A stretch of DNA of 64,000 nucleotides from Haloarcula halobia (GTDB lineage Archaea > Halobacteriota > Halobacteria > Halobacteriales > Haloarculaceae): the NCBI RefSeq assembly GCF_029338255.1, contig NZ_CP119787.1, positions 3,177,631 to 3,241,630 on the forward strand, given 5' to 3'. Position 1 is the first letter of the stretch. Each line of letters opens with the position of its first letter. The position numbers were made by a program, and so were the translations under genes. This document shows positions 8,603 to 17,558 of the stretch, piece by piece. The notes beneath the pieces are model-generated. The model did no database searches, was not told the DNA's origin, and saw nothing but the letters and a program-made list of their open reading frames with translations.

Positions 8603-9907
8603 ATGCGCCGCCGAGCCCTCCTGGCGACGACGGGTGGTCTCCTCACCGGCGGGTTAGCGGGCTGTCTGGCAGCGCCGGGTGCGTCGACAGAGTCGACCGG
8701 GGGGATTCCCGAGGGGACGTGGCCACAGGTCGCCTACGACAGCCGGAACACGCGCCACCCATCGGACGCCACGGGGCCACGGGACGGGGGCGAGATCGCG
8801 TGGCGGGCACTCGGAGACCGGCCGGTGTATCCGCCCGTCGTCGAGAACGACCTCTACCTGACCGAGGCGTGGACCGACGGGGCCGCGTTCTCGCTCGGGA
8901 CCGTGGACGGGCGGGAACGATGGTCGAACAGCGACCTCCCGCCGATACGCTGGGCGCCCGCGCTCGCCGAGGACCGCGTGTTCGTGCTCAGCCGCGAACC
9001 GGGGAACGTTGTCCGACTCCACGCGCTCGGTACGGAGACGGGTGAGCAGGCCTGGGTCCGGGACGAGGGAATCACGGCCTCGTCCGGAGAGCATCCGCCG
9101 ATAAGTCCGACCGTCCGCGAGGGGTCGATCTACATCGCCTCGAACCGCGGGGTCGTCGCGTGCGACGCGGCGACCGGCGACGTCGACTGGACCGCGACGC
9201 TCGGCCACCACGTCGTCGACATCGCGGACGGGCCGACGTGGCGAACCGACTGGGCGAAACCGGCCGTCACCGCCGACCGCGTGTTCACGTTCGACACGAA
9301 CGAGAACTACCGGACGACGCGGGAGGTACACGCGGTGGCGCGAGCGACCGGCGAGGACGAGTGGACCGCCGAACTGGACGTCGGCGACGGCTGGTACCTC
9401 ACTGGCCACGTCGTCGCCGGGTCCGAGCGCGTCTTCGTCTCGGTTCTCAAACCGAACGTCTCGGTCGACCAGGGCGACTCGGAGTGGTCGGGGGCCGGAC
9501 GGCTGTTCGCGCTCGATGCCGCGTCCGGGAGCGTCGAGTGGGACTGGGAACCGTCACGAACGACGCTCACCACGCCCGCCTACGCCGATGGAACGCTCTA
9601 CGTGGGCGCGTGGAATCCGACCGACGCGGACCAGCGCCTCCACGCGCTCGACGCAACTGACGGGAGCACCGCCTGGACGTACCCGGTCACGGAATCGGTG
9701 CAGACGCCGACTATCGGCCGCGATACCGTCTACCTCAGTCACGGGCGCGAACTCACCGCCCTCGCGACGGCGGACGGGACGCGCCGCTGGCGACTCGAAC
9801 TCGGTACGCCTGCGGGGCCGCCCGTCGTCGCCGGCGACACGGCGTATCTCCGGACGAACCCCGGCCACGACGACGACAGCCAGCTCCTGGCGGTTCGGGC
9901 GCCGTAG
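8603..9907 (+). CDS. Tat-exported lipoprotein with PQQ-type beta-propeller repeats
   Basis: A 434-residue protein. The N-terminus MRRRALLATTGGLLTGGLAGC joins a twin-arginine signal to a lipobox ending at Cys21, so it is predicted to be lipid-anchored outside the cell. The mature part has repeated propeller blades with Trp-rich motifs such as LDATDGSTAWTYPV and ALATADGTRRWRLEL, as in PQQ-like/BamB-type domains. Function is probably binding or scaffolding. A homologous propeller lipoprotein on the opposite strand ends two bases after this stop. Start 8603 is where the signal peptide begins; the longer upstream frame is unlikely. Confidence 0.85.
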   Translation: MRRRALLATTGGLLTGGLAGCLAAPGASTESTGGIPEGTWPQVAYDSRNTRHPSDATGPRDGGEIAWRALGDRPVYPPVVENDLYLTEAWTDGAAFSLGTVDGRERWSNSDLPPIRWAPALAEDRVFVLSREPGNVVRLHALGTETGEQAWVRDEGITASSGEHPPISPTVREGSIYIASNRGVVACDAATGDVDWTATLGHHVVDIADGPTWRTDWAKPAVTADRVFTFDTNENYRTTREVHAVARATGEDEWTAELDVGDGWYLTGHVVAGSERVFVSVLKPNVSVDQGDSEWSGAGRLFALDAASGSVEWDWEPSRTTLTTPAYADGTLYVGAWNPTDADQRLHALDATDGSTAWTYPVTESVQTPTIGRDTVYLSHGRELTALATADGTRRWRLELGTPAGPPVVAGDTAYLRTNPGHDDDSQLLAVRAP

Positions 9908-9909
9908 CC

Positions 9910-11124
9910 TCACGCCGGCACCAGCTTGTAGCACATCCCGGGCCGACTCGCCTCGCCCTCGACGGCCCGTTCGGCGTAGTAGACCGCCTCGTCGGTGACC
10001 AGCGGCGCGCTGGTCGCGTGGCCCCGACCTTCGAAGCGCCACGTCTCGCTGCCGTCGGCGCGGTCCAGCGCGTAGAGGTGGGTGTCGTACGAGCCGACCA
10101 GCACGTGGTCGGGGGTGGCGACGACGCTGCCGATGAGCCAGCCGCCGGTCTCGAAGTGCCACTCTTCCTCGCCGGTCTCCAGGTCGATGGCGTAGACGTT
10201 GTCGTCGTGGCTGCCGACGTAGACGGTGCCGTCGTGGACGGCCGGGGCACACATATTGTCCTGGCCGGTCTCGAAGGTCCAGCGGACCGAGCCGTCCTCG
10301 ATATCGAGCGCGGTCACCGTCGCGGCCCACGACGGGACGACGGCGACGCCGTCGGCGATGGGGATGGGCGCTTTCACGTCGCCGCCGGTGTCGTAGGACC
10401 ACGCCCGTTCGAGGTCGGGGAACGACCAGGCGTAGACGTGGCCGTCGTTCGAGCCAAAGAGCAGGCGATTCCCGTCGACGTCCAGCGCCACCGTCGAGTG
10501 GGGGTGGTTCGTCGGCCAGCTGTCGCGCCACTGGACGTCGCCGGTCGCGGCGTCGACGGCCGCGACGCTCCCGCTGGGCGCGGCGTGTTCGACGGCCGTG
10601 AACAGCGTGCCGTTGTAGTAGGTCGGACTCGCGCCGATGGCGTCGCCCAGCTCGGTGCGCCACCGGCGGCGACCGGTCGCGAGGTCGATGGCCGACAGCG
10701 CCCCGTCGTAGGTGCCGATGTAGGCGGTGTCGTTGGCGACGACCGGAGTCCCGTGACTCCCGCGGGTGGCCTGCGTGATGGTCGTCGACCACAGTACCTC
10801 GCCGCCGGGCGAGAGCCGACGGATGCGGCCGGTGTCGTCGGCGAGCACGATATCGCCGTCCGGCGTCGGTGCGGGACTCCCCTTCGCGGCGGTGTGGTCG
10901 CCCCGGTTCGTCGGCACCGACCACGCCTCCGTCACGGCGGCGGGTAGCGTGCGGTCCTGGTAGCCCTGGTTCAGCGGCCCCTGGCGGAACTGCGTGGCCG
11001 CGTGCTCGTCGAGCGCCGTCGAGGCCAGCGGGTCGAACCCGGACTGACAGCCCGCGAGCGATCCGACGACGGCGGTGCCGGCGGCCGCGAGGACGGCCCG
11101 TCTCGTCTGTCCCGCCCCTGTCAT
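9910..11124 (-). CDS. Tat-exported lipoprotein with PQQ-type beta-propeller repeats
   Basis: A 404-residue protein starting MTGAGQTRRAVLAAAGTAV with lipobox SLAGC, that is a Tat lipoprotein signal. About seven blades follow, each ending in motifs such as DLATGRRRWRTEL, DIEDGSVRWTFET and DLETGEEEWHFET. The regularity is higher than in the convergent neighbour. The blades suggest binding of a quinone, ligand or protein partner, but no catalytic residue can be named. The box TTTTAAG (plus 11149-11155) lies 28 nt upstream of the ATG, so the message is probably leaderless. Confidence 0.88.
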   Translation of the reverse strand: MTGAGQTRRAVLAAAGTAVVGSLAGCQSGFDPLASTALDEHAATQFRQGPLNQGYQDRTLPAAVTEAWSVPTNRGDHTAAKGSPAPTPDGDIVLADDTGRIRRLSPGGEVLWSTTITQATRGSHGTPVVANDTAYIGTYDGALSAIDLATGRRRWRTELGDAIGASPTYYNGTLFTAVEHAAPSGSVAAVDAATGDVQWRDSWPTNHPHSTVALDVDGNRLLFGSNDGHVYAWSFPDLERAWSYDTGGDVKAPIPIADGVAVVPSWAATVTALDIEDGSVRWTFETGQDNMCAPAVHDGTVYVGSHDDNVYAIDLETGEEEWHFETGGWLIGSVVATPDHVLVGSYDTHLYALDRADGSETWRFEGRGHATSAPLVTDEAVYYAERAVEGEASRPGMCYKLVPA

Positions 11125-11164
11125 GGCAGGCGCTACCGGGTGGGGCGGCTTAAAACGCGCGGCG

Positions 11165-11857
11165 TCACTCCGGCGAGCGAGCCTGCTCGAACCGGCTGGC
11201 GGGCAACAGCAGTTCCGCGACCTCCGGCAGGTGTTTCATGTTGAACACCACCTTCATGTCGTCGGAGACCGGCGCACTGATACACGAGAGCCGGATGCCC
11301 CGCTCGAAGAGGTCCGGCGGGAGGACGTGGCTGGCCGGCGACGGCATCTCGCCGTCGACGACGGCCACCGCGCAGTTCGTGCAGGCGCCGCCGCGACAGG
11401 CAAAGGGCCAGTGCAGGCCGCTCTCCTCGGCGGCCTCGAGCAGCGTCTGGTCCTCGCTGGCCCGGAACTCGCCGTACGCGGCCGCCTCCAGGTCGGCGTC
11501 GGCCGCCCGCTCGAAGAGGTCGGGGTCCTCGAGCGACCACCCCCGGTCGACGACGGCCTCGTAGTCCAGATACTCCACCCGGATCCCCTCGGGTTCCGGC
11601 GGCTCCGCGGGTTCGGTGTCGGGTTCCTCGTCCGTCCCGGCCGGGTCCGCGGGGGCCGCCGGGTCGGGGTCGGGGACCGGGTCGCCGGGTCGATAGCCCG
11701 CCTGGATACGCTCGTAGGCGGTCTGTACCATCCGAAACTCGCGGGCCGACCCGCCCTGGTCCGGGTGGACTTCCTTCACCCGATCGCGGTAGGCGTCGAC
11801 GATGGTGGCGTCGTCGGCGTCCGGGTCGACGCCGAGAATCTCGAACGGTGATTCCAC
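11165..11857 (-). CDS. J-domain / 2Fe-2S ferredoxin fusion protein
   Basis: A 230-residue two-domain protein. Residues 1-55 form a J domain (SPFEILGV, then the HPD motif at 31-33). An acidic Pro-rich linker spans about 58-98. The C-terminal plant-type 2Fe-2S domain has Cys154, Cys159 and Cys162 in ACRGGACTNCAV plus Cys192 in RLSCIS. Such fusions occur in haloarchaea; the J domain may recruit DnaK, with ferredoxin as electron carrier. The start at GTG 11857 is preferred over GTG 11866 because TATAAATTT (plus 11880-11888) is centred about 27 nt upstream of 11857. Confidence 0.87.
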   Translation of the reverse strand: MESPFEILGVDPDADDATIVDAYRDRVKEVHPDQGGSAREFRMVQTAYERIQAGYRPGDPVPDPDPAAPADPAGTDEEPDTEPAEPPEPEGIRVEYLDYEAVVDRGWSLEDPDLFERAADADLEAAAYGEFRASEDQTLLEAAEESGLHWPFACRGGACTNCAVAVVDGEMPSPASHVLPPDLFERGIRLSCISAPVSDDMKVVFNMKHLPEVAELLLPASRFEQARSPE

Positions 11858-11924
11858 GGCTGCCACTAGCGAGGTGGCGTATAAATTTGTGTTCCCACAC
11901 TGGTTTGCCGTCCCCCGGTCGCCG

Positions 11925-13145
11925 TCAGACGAAGGCGATGGGGCCGGTGTTCTCGTCTTCCTCTTCGCGGATCTTCTCGAGGGCGTCCCGGAAGTCGCCG
12001 TACGCGACGGTCGTCCGGTCGTCGCGGATGGCGAACATCCCGGCCTCGGTCGCGAGCGAGGTGAGTTCGGCCCCGGAGAGGCCGTCTGTCTCGTCGGCCA
12101 GCGCCGCGAAGTCGACCTCGTTCGCGAGGCTCATCGCCTCGGTGTGAATCTCGAGGATGCGCTCGCGGCCCGCGGCGTCGGGCTTGGGCACCTCGATGAG
12201 GCGGTCGAACCGGCCCGGCCGCAGGATGGCGCGATCGAGCATGTCGAAGCGGTTGGTGGCCGCGATGATGCGGACCTCGCCGCGGTCGTCGAAGCCGTCC
12301 ATCTCCGAGAGCAGCTGCATCATCGTCCGCTGGACCTCGGCGTCCCCGGAGGTCTTCGACTCGGTGCGCTTCGAGGCGATGGCGTCGATCTCGTCGATGA
12401 AGATGATGGCCGGTTCGCGCTCGCCGGCGAGTTCGAAGAGGTCGCGCACGAGGCGTGCACCCTCGCCGATGAACTTCCGGACGAGCTCCGAGCCGGCCAT
12501 CTTGATGAACGTCGCGTCCGTCTCGTTGGCGACCGCCCTCGCGAGCATCGTCTTGCCGGTGCCGGGCGGCCCGTGGAGCAACACGCCGCTGGGCGGTTCG
12601 ATGCCGATCGTCTCGAACTGTGCCGCGTTGACCAGCGGCGCCTCGACGGCCTCGCGGACCTCGCGGATCTGGTCCTCGAGACCGCCGATGTCGTCGTAGG
12701 TGACGTCGGGCGACTGGGAGATCTGCATCGCCTGGGCCCGCGAGTCGGTCTCCGGGTCGAGGATGGTCTTGATGGAGAAGGAATCGTTGATCGCGACCCG
12801 GTCGCCGGCCTCGAGGTCGTCCCGGACCGAAGGCGAGACCTCCGTCAGGACCTCCTGGTTGTTGCCGTGTTGCTTGACGATGACGCCGTCGTCGGTCAGT
12901 TCCTCGGCCGTCGCGACGTACAGCGACGACGTCTTCAGCGTCTCGTTTTCCCGCTCGAGTTTCTCGACCCGGCCGGTGAGGTCCGCCTGTCGGTTCCGGG
13001 CGGAGTCGAGCTGTTCTGTGAGCTGTTCGTTGACGCGGACGATCTCTGCGAAGTGCTGCCGGAGTGCCTCCAGACGCTCGTCGGGTGTCATGTCGGGGTC
13101 GAGCTCCAACCGTGGTCGCTCCGGAAGCGAGGGACTACGCGACAT
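11925..13145 (-). CDS. pan: Proteasome-activating nucleotidase (PAN-type AAA ATPase)
   Basis: A 406-residue ATPase. It has an N-terminal coiled coil (about 25-72), an OB domain (about 78-130) and the AAA core with Walker A GPPGTGKT at 192-199, Walker B IIFIDEID at 247-254, and an SRH-type segment [20 protein letters not shown]. It unfolds substrates for the 20S proteasome. The C-terminus ends in I-A-F-V: an aromatic residue sits where the tyrosine of the HbYX docking motif is expected, but it is Phe. Many haloarchaea have two PAN paralogues; which one this is cannot be told. Confidence 0.92.
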   Translation of the reverse strand: MSRSPSLPERPRLELDPDMTPDERLEALRQHFAEIVRVNEQLTEQLDSARNRQADLTGRVEKLERENETLKTSSLYVATAEELTDDGVIVKQHGNNQEVLTEVSPSVRDDLEAGDRVAINDSFSIKTILDPETDSRAQAMQISQSPDVTYDDIGGLEDQIREVREAVEAPLVNAAQFETIGIEPPSGVLLHGPPGTGKTMLARAVANETDATFIKMAGSELVRKFIGEGARLVRDLFELAGEREPAIIFIDEIDAIASKRTESKTSGDAEVQRTMMQLLSEMDGFDDRGEVRIIAATNRFDMLDRAILRPGRFDRLIEVPKPDAAGRERILEIHTEAMSLANEVDFAALADETDGLSGAELTSLATEAGMFAIRDDRTTVAYGDFRDALEKIREEEDENTGPIAFV

Positions 13146-13379
13146 TTGGATGGCCGTAAGTAGAGGGCTGGGGGACAAAGGTCCTTTGGGTCGTGGGAGT
13201 GTTCCACAGGGAACCGGAGGGCTTTTTTGCCGTGACGACACGCGGGGTCGGACCAGTCACGGGCGCCCGCGCACCCCTCGTCGCGTCGACCGCCGGATGC
13301 CGGCGCGGCAGGGCGTCTCGGCGCTGCTGGGAAGCCACCGGGTTTTAGTACCCCACCCCCTAAGTATGGGAGAACGTCC

Positions 13380-13733
13380 ATGTATGGAAACTCGCCGTTC
13401 GGTGGAGAGACGGAGGAAGTGACGCTCACCGCCGAGCAACGCGACCAGCTCCGGAAGGACCTGGCGAGCGTCGCGGCCCGGACCCGCGACCTGCTCCCCA
13501 GCGAGTTCGTCGTCGGCTCGGAGATTCACACCAGCGAGACGGGCCCGCGGGCGACCATCGCGGTCCAGCCGCCCGTCGGCTCCGTCGTCAGCGCGGACTA
13601 CCGGCCCGAAGACGCCGAGAGTTCGGGCATCACGTCGGACGAACGAGACGAACTCGCCCAGGGCATCGCCGCCTCGGCCGCCCTGCAGGTCAAACAGGTG
13701 CTGGGCGAGGACACCGCCCCGACGGCGCAGTAA
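13380..13733 (+). CDS. Haloarchaeal conserved hypothetical protein (DUF5811-like)
   Basis: A 117-residue protein starting MYGNSPFGGETEEVTLTAEQRDQL, which I recall as the signature of the haloarchaeal DUF5811 family; this assignment is from memory. It contains a central beta-rich stretch (VVGSEIHTSETGPRATIAVQP) and a C-terminal helix (LAQGIAASAALQVKQVL). No signal peptide, membrane segment or known motif is visible. A GTTTTAGTA element near 13342-13350 could be its promoter, giving a short leader. It is divergent from pan and convergent with the GMC operon. Confidence 0.7.
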   Translation: MYGNSPFGGETEEVTLTAEQRDQLRKDLASVAARTRDLLPSEFVVGSEIHTSETGPRATIAVQPPVGSVVSADYRPEDAESSGITSDERDELAQGIAASAALQVKQVLGEDTAPTAQ

Positions 13734-13799
13734 GCCGCCACCGAACGCGCCCGTTCTGCCGACCCCCGCCAGCACGTCTCGAGGGACTTTCCCACCGAG

Positions 13800-15473
13800 T
13801 CAGCGCAGCTGTCCGTCGATGACGTCGGCGGTCCGCAGCGCCAGGGCGGCGATGGTCAGCGTCGGGTTGTTGGCGCCACCGGTCGGGAACACGCTCGAGG
13901 AGGCTATCCAGAGGTTCCCCAGGTCGTGGGTCCGACAATACTCGTCGACGACGCTCTCCTGTGGGTCGGTCCCCATCCGGGTGGTCCCCATGTGGTGTGA
14001 GCTCATCTCGCGGTCCTCGAGGGTCAGCGTGCCCGTGATCTCCGCGCCGAGGGCGTCCATGATGTCGGCCTGGACCTCGAGACAGTACGCCATGGTCTCG
14101 CGCTCGCGGTCGCCGTCCGAGAGCTCGATGGAGGGGACCGGCCGGCCGTACGTGTCGGTCGTCGAGCGGTCCAGCGTCACCCTGTTTTCGGCCCGGGGGA
14201 GCATCTCGCCCGCGCCCCGGATGGAGACGGGGTAGGGCGGGCCGTCCGTCGTCGGGAGTTCGAGGTCCTCGCCCAGCTGGGTCTGGCTGAACGGGTCCGC
14301 GGCCAGACCGGCCATGTCTTCGACCGAGCCGACCGCGCCGAGAATCTGGGACATCGCGGGGTCCCGGGTCTGTGCGCCACCGGAGTTCGACCGGGCGTTG
14401 TTGCCGAAGGTGAGGTGGAAGCTCCCGGGGACCCGGTCCTCGTGGTCGTAGAACTGATCGCTCCGGCTGGAGACCCAGCCGATGTTGTTCTGCCACGTGG
14501 GGTCGTCCAGCACCGCCCGCGTCTCGACGCTCGGGTGGTCCATGAGGTACCGGCCGACGGCGCCACTGGAGTTGGCGAGGCCGTCGGGGTACAGGTCCGA
14601 GTCCGAGAGCAGGAGGAGCCGCGGCGTCTCGATGCCGCCCGCGGCGACGACGAAGTGGTCGGCCTCCTGGCGGTACTCGGTACCCTCGGGGGTGACGTAG
14701 ACGACGGACGTGACCGCGTCGCCGTCGTCGTCGTGTTCGAGAGAGAGGACCTGCACCTGGTCGACGATGCGGGCGCCCTCGGCCTCGGCCTTCCTGGCGT
14801 GGACCTCGGCGCTGTACTTCGCGCCGGACGGGCAGGCGTTACAGACGCCGTAGCCAACACAGCCCGAGCGGCCGTCGTAGGCCTCGGAGTTGATGGCCTT
14901 GGGCTGGGTGGCCATCGAGATGCCGAGCTCGTCGCAGGCCTCCCTGAACAGCTCGTCGGAGTAGCTCGGCGCGAACCCCTCGAGCGGGTACGGCGACTCC
15001 CGCGGCGGGCCGTGGGGGTTGTCGTCGACGCCGGAGACGCCCATCTCGCGCTCGGCGAGGTCGTAGTACGGGCTCAGGTCGGCATACGAGATGGGCCAGT
15101 CCGTCGCCAGGCCGTAGCGCGACTCCATCTCGAAGTCCTTCTCGTGGAGGCGCGGCGTGTTGGCGTTCCAGTGCAGCGACGTGCCGCCGATTGCCTTGAC
15201 CCGGACCTTGTTCAGGCGCGCGAAGATGTCGCCGGTCGAGGAGTAGCGGTCCCTGGCCTCGTCGACCCAGAAGGCCTCGCGCTCGAAGTCGGGACGGAGC
15301 CACATCTCCATGCGGCGGTGGTGGTCCGTTTGGGTGTAGTGCTTCCCCGCGTCGAGGACGACGACGTCGTGACCCCGGCGCGCCAGCGAGTACGCCATGA
15401 TGGCGCCCGCCGGTCCCGCGCCGACGACACAGACCTCGGCCGGCGATGGCGACCGGTCCAGATCGTCGCTCAC
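13800..15473 (-). CDS. GMC-family FAD oxidoreductase (gluconate 2-dehydrogenase flavoprotein type)
   Basis: A 557-residue flavoprotein. The N-terminal Rossmann motif is VVGAGPAGAIMAYSLARRG, and the second FAD-binding region is GGTSLHWNANTPR. A CVGYGVCNACPSGAKYS segment is typical of the gluconate/sorbitol dehydrogenase branch, and the C-terminal GMC block is SSHHMGTTRMG with ASSSVFPTGGANNPT. It probably oxidises a sugar or sugar acid. Its start overlaps the upstream subunit-3 gene by four bases (ATGA), so the two proteins are made from one message. The substrate is not evident. Confidence 0.9.
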   Translation of the reverse strand: MSDDLDRSPSPAEVCVVGAGPAGAIMAYSLARRGHDVVVLDAGKHYTQTDHHRRMEMWLRPDFEREAFWVDEARDRYSSTGDIFARLNKVRVKAIGGTSLHWNANTPRLHEKDFEMESRYGLATDWPISYADLSPYYDLAEREMGVSGVDDNPHGPPRESPYPLEGFAPSYSDELFREACDELGISMATQPKAINSEAYDGRSGCVGYGVCNACPSGAKYSAEVHARKAEAEGARIVDQVQVLSLEHDDDGDAVTSVVYVTPEGTEYRQEADHFVVAAGGIETPRLLLLSDSDLYPDGLANSSGAVGRYLMDHPSVETRAVLDDPTWQNNIGWVSSRSDQFYDHEDRVPGSFHLTFGNNARSNSGGAQTRDPAMSQILGAVGSVEDMAGLAADPFSQTQLGEDLELPTTDGPPYPVSIRGAGEMLPRAENRVTLDRSTTDTYGRPVPSIELSDGDRERETMAYCLEVQADIMDALGAEITGTLTLEDREMSSHHMGTTRMGTDPQESVVDEYCRTHDLGNLWIASSSVFPTGGANNPTLTIAALALRTADVIDGQLR

Positions 15474-16078
15474 TGGCTCTCACCCCCGGGACCCTGCGTG
15501 TAGACGTCCGTGCCGCCGGGGTGGCCCGGCGGGTTGGCGATGCCCGTCAGGTCGCTGCTCTCCGGTGCGGTCAGCAGGACGTAGAGCAGGTCACCCAGGA
15601 GGTAAAAACGGACCCGCTCGGCCGTCGTGCCGTCGGCGGTCGGGTGCACCTCGGTGGCGCCCAGCGAGTGCAGGACGCCGCGGCGGTGGTCGGGCGAGAG
15701 GGCGGTCACCGGCCCGCCGAACCGGGCCCGCGCGTGCGTGTCGACTGCCTCGACGGCCGCGACCAGCTGGTCGAAGTGACCCGCCTGGGGCTCGACGCGG
15801 CCGAAGACGCGGTTCTCGATCCAGGACTCGTCGACGGCCATCGAGGGCGGGTAGATGGCCTCGGCCAGGGCCGTCAGCGTCTCGACGTGGGCGGGCGAGG
15901 CGGGCGAGTCGCTCGCGTCGCCACCGCCGCCGGGAGTCAGTCCCGCACCGCCGCGGACGCCGTACCCGTAGCCGCCGGCGGCGACGGCCGCACCGCCGAG
16001 CGCGGCGAGCAGCTGGCGCCGCGACAGCGTCGGCAGGTCGTCGCGCGTCGTCGCCGGTGTGGAGCGGTCCTCAGTCAT
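15470..16078 (-). CDS. Gluconate 2-dehydrogenase subunit 3 family protein (Tat signal)
   Basis: A 202-residue protein with a twin-arginine signal, SRRQLLAALGGAAVAAGGY, at about residues 19-37. The subunit-3 core follows, from VETLTALAEAIYPPS to the C-terminus. In bacteria this small subunit carries the flavoprotein subunit across the membrane through its Tat signal. The flavoprotein gene here has no signal of its own, so the pair is likely exported as a complex. It overlaps the next gene by 4 bp and the upstream membrane-protein gene by 8 bp, an operon of three genes. Confidence 0.88.
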   Translation of the reverse strand: MTEDRSTPATTRDDLPTLSRRQLLAALGGAAVAAGGYGYGVRGGAGLTPGGGGDASDSPASPAHVETLTALAEAIYPPSMAVDESWIENRVFGRVEPQAGHFDQLVAAVEAVDTHARARFGGPVTALSPDHRRGVLHSLGATEVHPTADGTTAERVRFYLLGDLLYVLLTAPESSDLTGIANPPGHPGGTDVYTQGPGGESQ

Positions 16079-16973
16079 CGTCGGTCCCCCCGTTCACCAG
16101 GTCGATGTCCGGGGTCGGGGACCGGACACGCGTCCGACCGACGGTGACCAGTACCCACGAGAGGACGCCGGCCAGGGGTGCCGACAGCACCACGGCGAGT
16201 TCGCCGTAGCGGTAGACGGTCAGTAACACCGCACTCCCCACGGTCGACACGAGCGACCCGGTACCCAGCAGGCCGGCGACGTAGTAGGCCAGCTGGATGT
16301 CGGTGGGGAACAGGCCCAGGTCGTGGGCGAGCAGGTCGGTGCCGACGGCCCCGGCGAGCCAGGCGGCCCCGACGACGAACAGGCCGAGGGTCGTCAGCCG
16401 GCCGGGGCGGGTCCCTGCGCTGGATTGGGGGACCGGGACGTCCCGGTCGAGTCGGGACGCGACGGCGATGACGGCGACGCCGACCGCGCCGGCGGCGAGG
16501 ACGCCGGGGAGCAGGTCGGCCGCGGCCGTGTAGAACCGCTCGTGCCCGGCCACCGTCGACACCCACGCCGAGAGCGCCGTGGCGTACAGCCCGGCGACGA
16601 CGACGCTGGCGACATACGAGCGCAGCGCTCGTGGTTGCGACCGGACCGAGACCCGGGGGCGTCCGCCGGCGAGGGTGGGCGAAAACCACGCGAGCAGCGC
16701 GACGAAGGTACAGAGCCAGACGGCGACGGCGAGCGTACTGGAGCCGACGGCGCCGCGGAACAGGTCGTGTATCACGAGACCACTGGTCCCCCCGATAGCG
16801 GCCGACGGGCCGACCAGCAGCGCCGCAGCGACCAGGAGGCCACCGACGACGGCGACCGGAACCCTGACCCACGTGGCGACCGCCACGAGCAGGAAGCCGA
16901 CCCCCGACGCGAGGGCGACGTGTTCGGGCACCACCGGCGAGGCGACCGAAGACCGCTGGAGTGTCTCCCACAT
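16071..16973 (-). CDS. Polytopic membrane protein, first gene of the GMC oxidoreductase operon
   Basis: A protein of about 300 residues with around eight hydrophobic segments and no recognised family. Its 3' end overlaps the subunit-3 gene by 8 bases, so it could be the membrane anchor or electron acceptor of the dehydrogenase; that is inference, and no heme or quinone motif is visible. The start is uncertain. ATG 16973 has a GTTACTATG box about 31 nt upstream, but a GTG at 17099 would add 42 residues that include another possible membrane helix. Confidence 0.7.
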   Translation of the reverse strand: MWETLQRSSVASPVVPEHVALASGVGFLLVAVATWVRVPVAVVGGLLVAAALLVGPSAAIGGTSGLVIHDLFRGAVGSSTLAVAVWLCTFVALLAWFSPTLAGGRPRVSVRSQPRALRSYVASVVVAGLYATALSAWVSTVAGHERFYTAAADLLPGVLAAGAVGVAVIAVASRLDRDVPVPQSSAGTRPGRLTTLGLFVVGAAWLAGAVGTDLLAHDLGLFPTDIQLAYYVAGLLGTGSLVSTVGSAVLLTVYRYGELAVVLSAPLAGVLSWVLVTVGRTRVRSPTPDIDLVNGGTDDD

Positions 16974-17272
16974 ATGCGCGGCTAGAACGGCCAGACTGGC
17001 ATAGTAACAGAGTCCCTGAACGACCGCGTCCGCGGCCGGGCGAGGCCGTATAGCCCGTATAATCAGTGAAAACGATCGAGAGACCGCCACAGCGACCACC
17101 TCTGCCCCGCTCGCCCTGGCTCAGTCGGTCGGTCACAGGCCGGTCCCACCCCCGGCCGGTCGTTTCGGTAGGTGCGACCCATCTGCGAGGGAGGGCGGTC
17201 AGCCGCCGAGCGACGCGGATTCGACGCTTGAGAGCGGAGTTAGGCGCTGATTACCGACCACCGACGCCCGCG

Positions 17273-17455
17273 TCACGCCGTGTCTTCGGGCGGGTCACAG
17301 AACAGCGCGTAGCCGATGGAGCTCCCGGCGGGCAGACTGCCCGCGCCCAGGGCGGTCCAGAGACTCAGCGAGGAGGTCAGACCCCCGACGGCGGCCACCA
17401 GCATCGACAGAGCGATACTGAGGAGGACGAGGTCAGGTGTCGAGAGACCGAGCAT
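17273..17455 (-). CDS. Small two-helix membrane protein
   Basis: A 60-residue protein with a hydrophobic segment LVLLSIALSMLVAAVGGL and a second weaker one in the region SLWTALGAGSLPAGSSIGYALF. No family is recognised. It is supported as real by an ATG start and a strong AT-rich promoter ATATTTAATT on the minus strand (plus 17483-17492), about 33 nt upstream. It lies alone between the GMC operon and infB. Confidence 0.55.
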   Translation of the reverse strand: MLGLSTPDLVLLSIALSMLVAAVGGLTSSLSLWTALGAGSLPAGSSIGYALFCDPPEDTA

Positions 17456-17482
17456 CGTGTCTGTTCGAAGACACGCCTGTTA

Positions 17483-17492
17483 ATTAAATATT
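17483..17492 (-). promoter_or_regulatory. TATA-type promoter of the small membrane protein gene
   Basis: The AT-rich island around 17478-17500 stands out from the GC-rich surroundings. Read on the minus strand it gives ATATTTAATT, centred about 33 nt before the ATG at 17455. That is the expected distance for a start point a few bases upstream of the gene. Confidence 0.5.
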
Positions 17493-17558
17493 ATTACTCG
17501 TCCACGGAGTGGGGCTCTCTCCCACGTCCGACACCGACCAAGGTGTGGGTGGCGCCCG

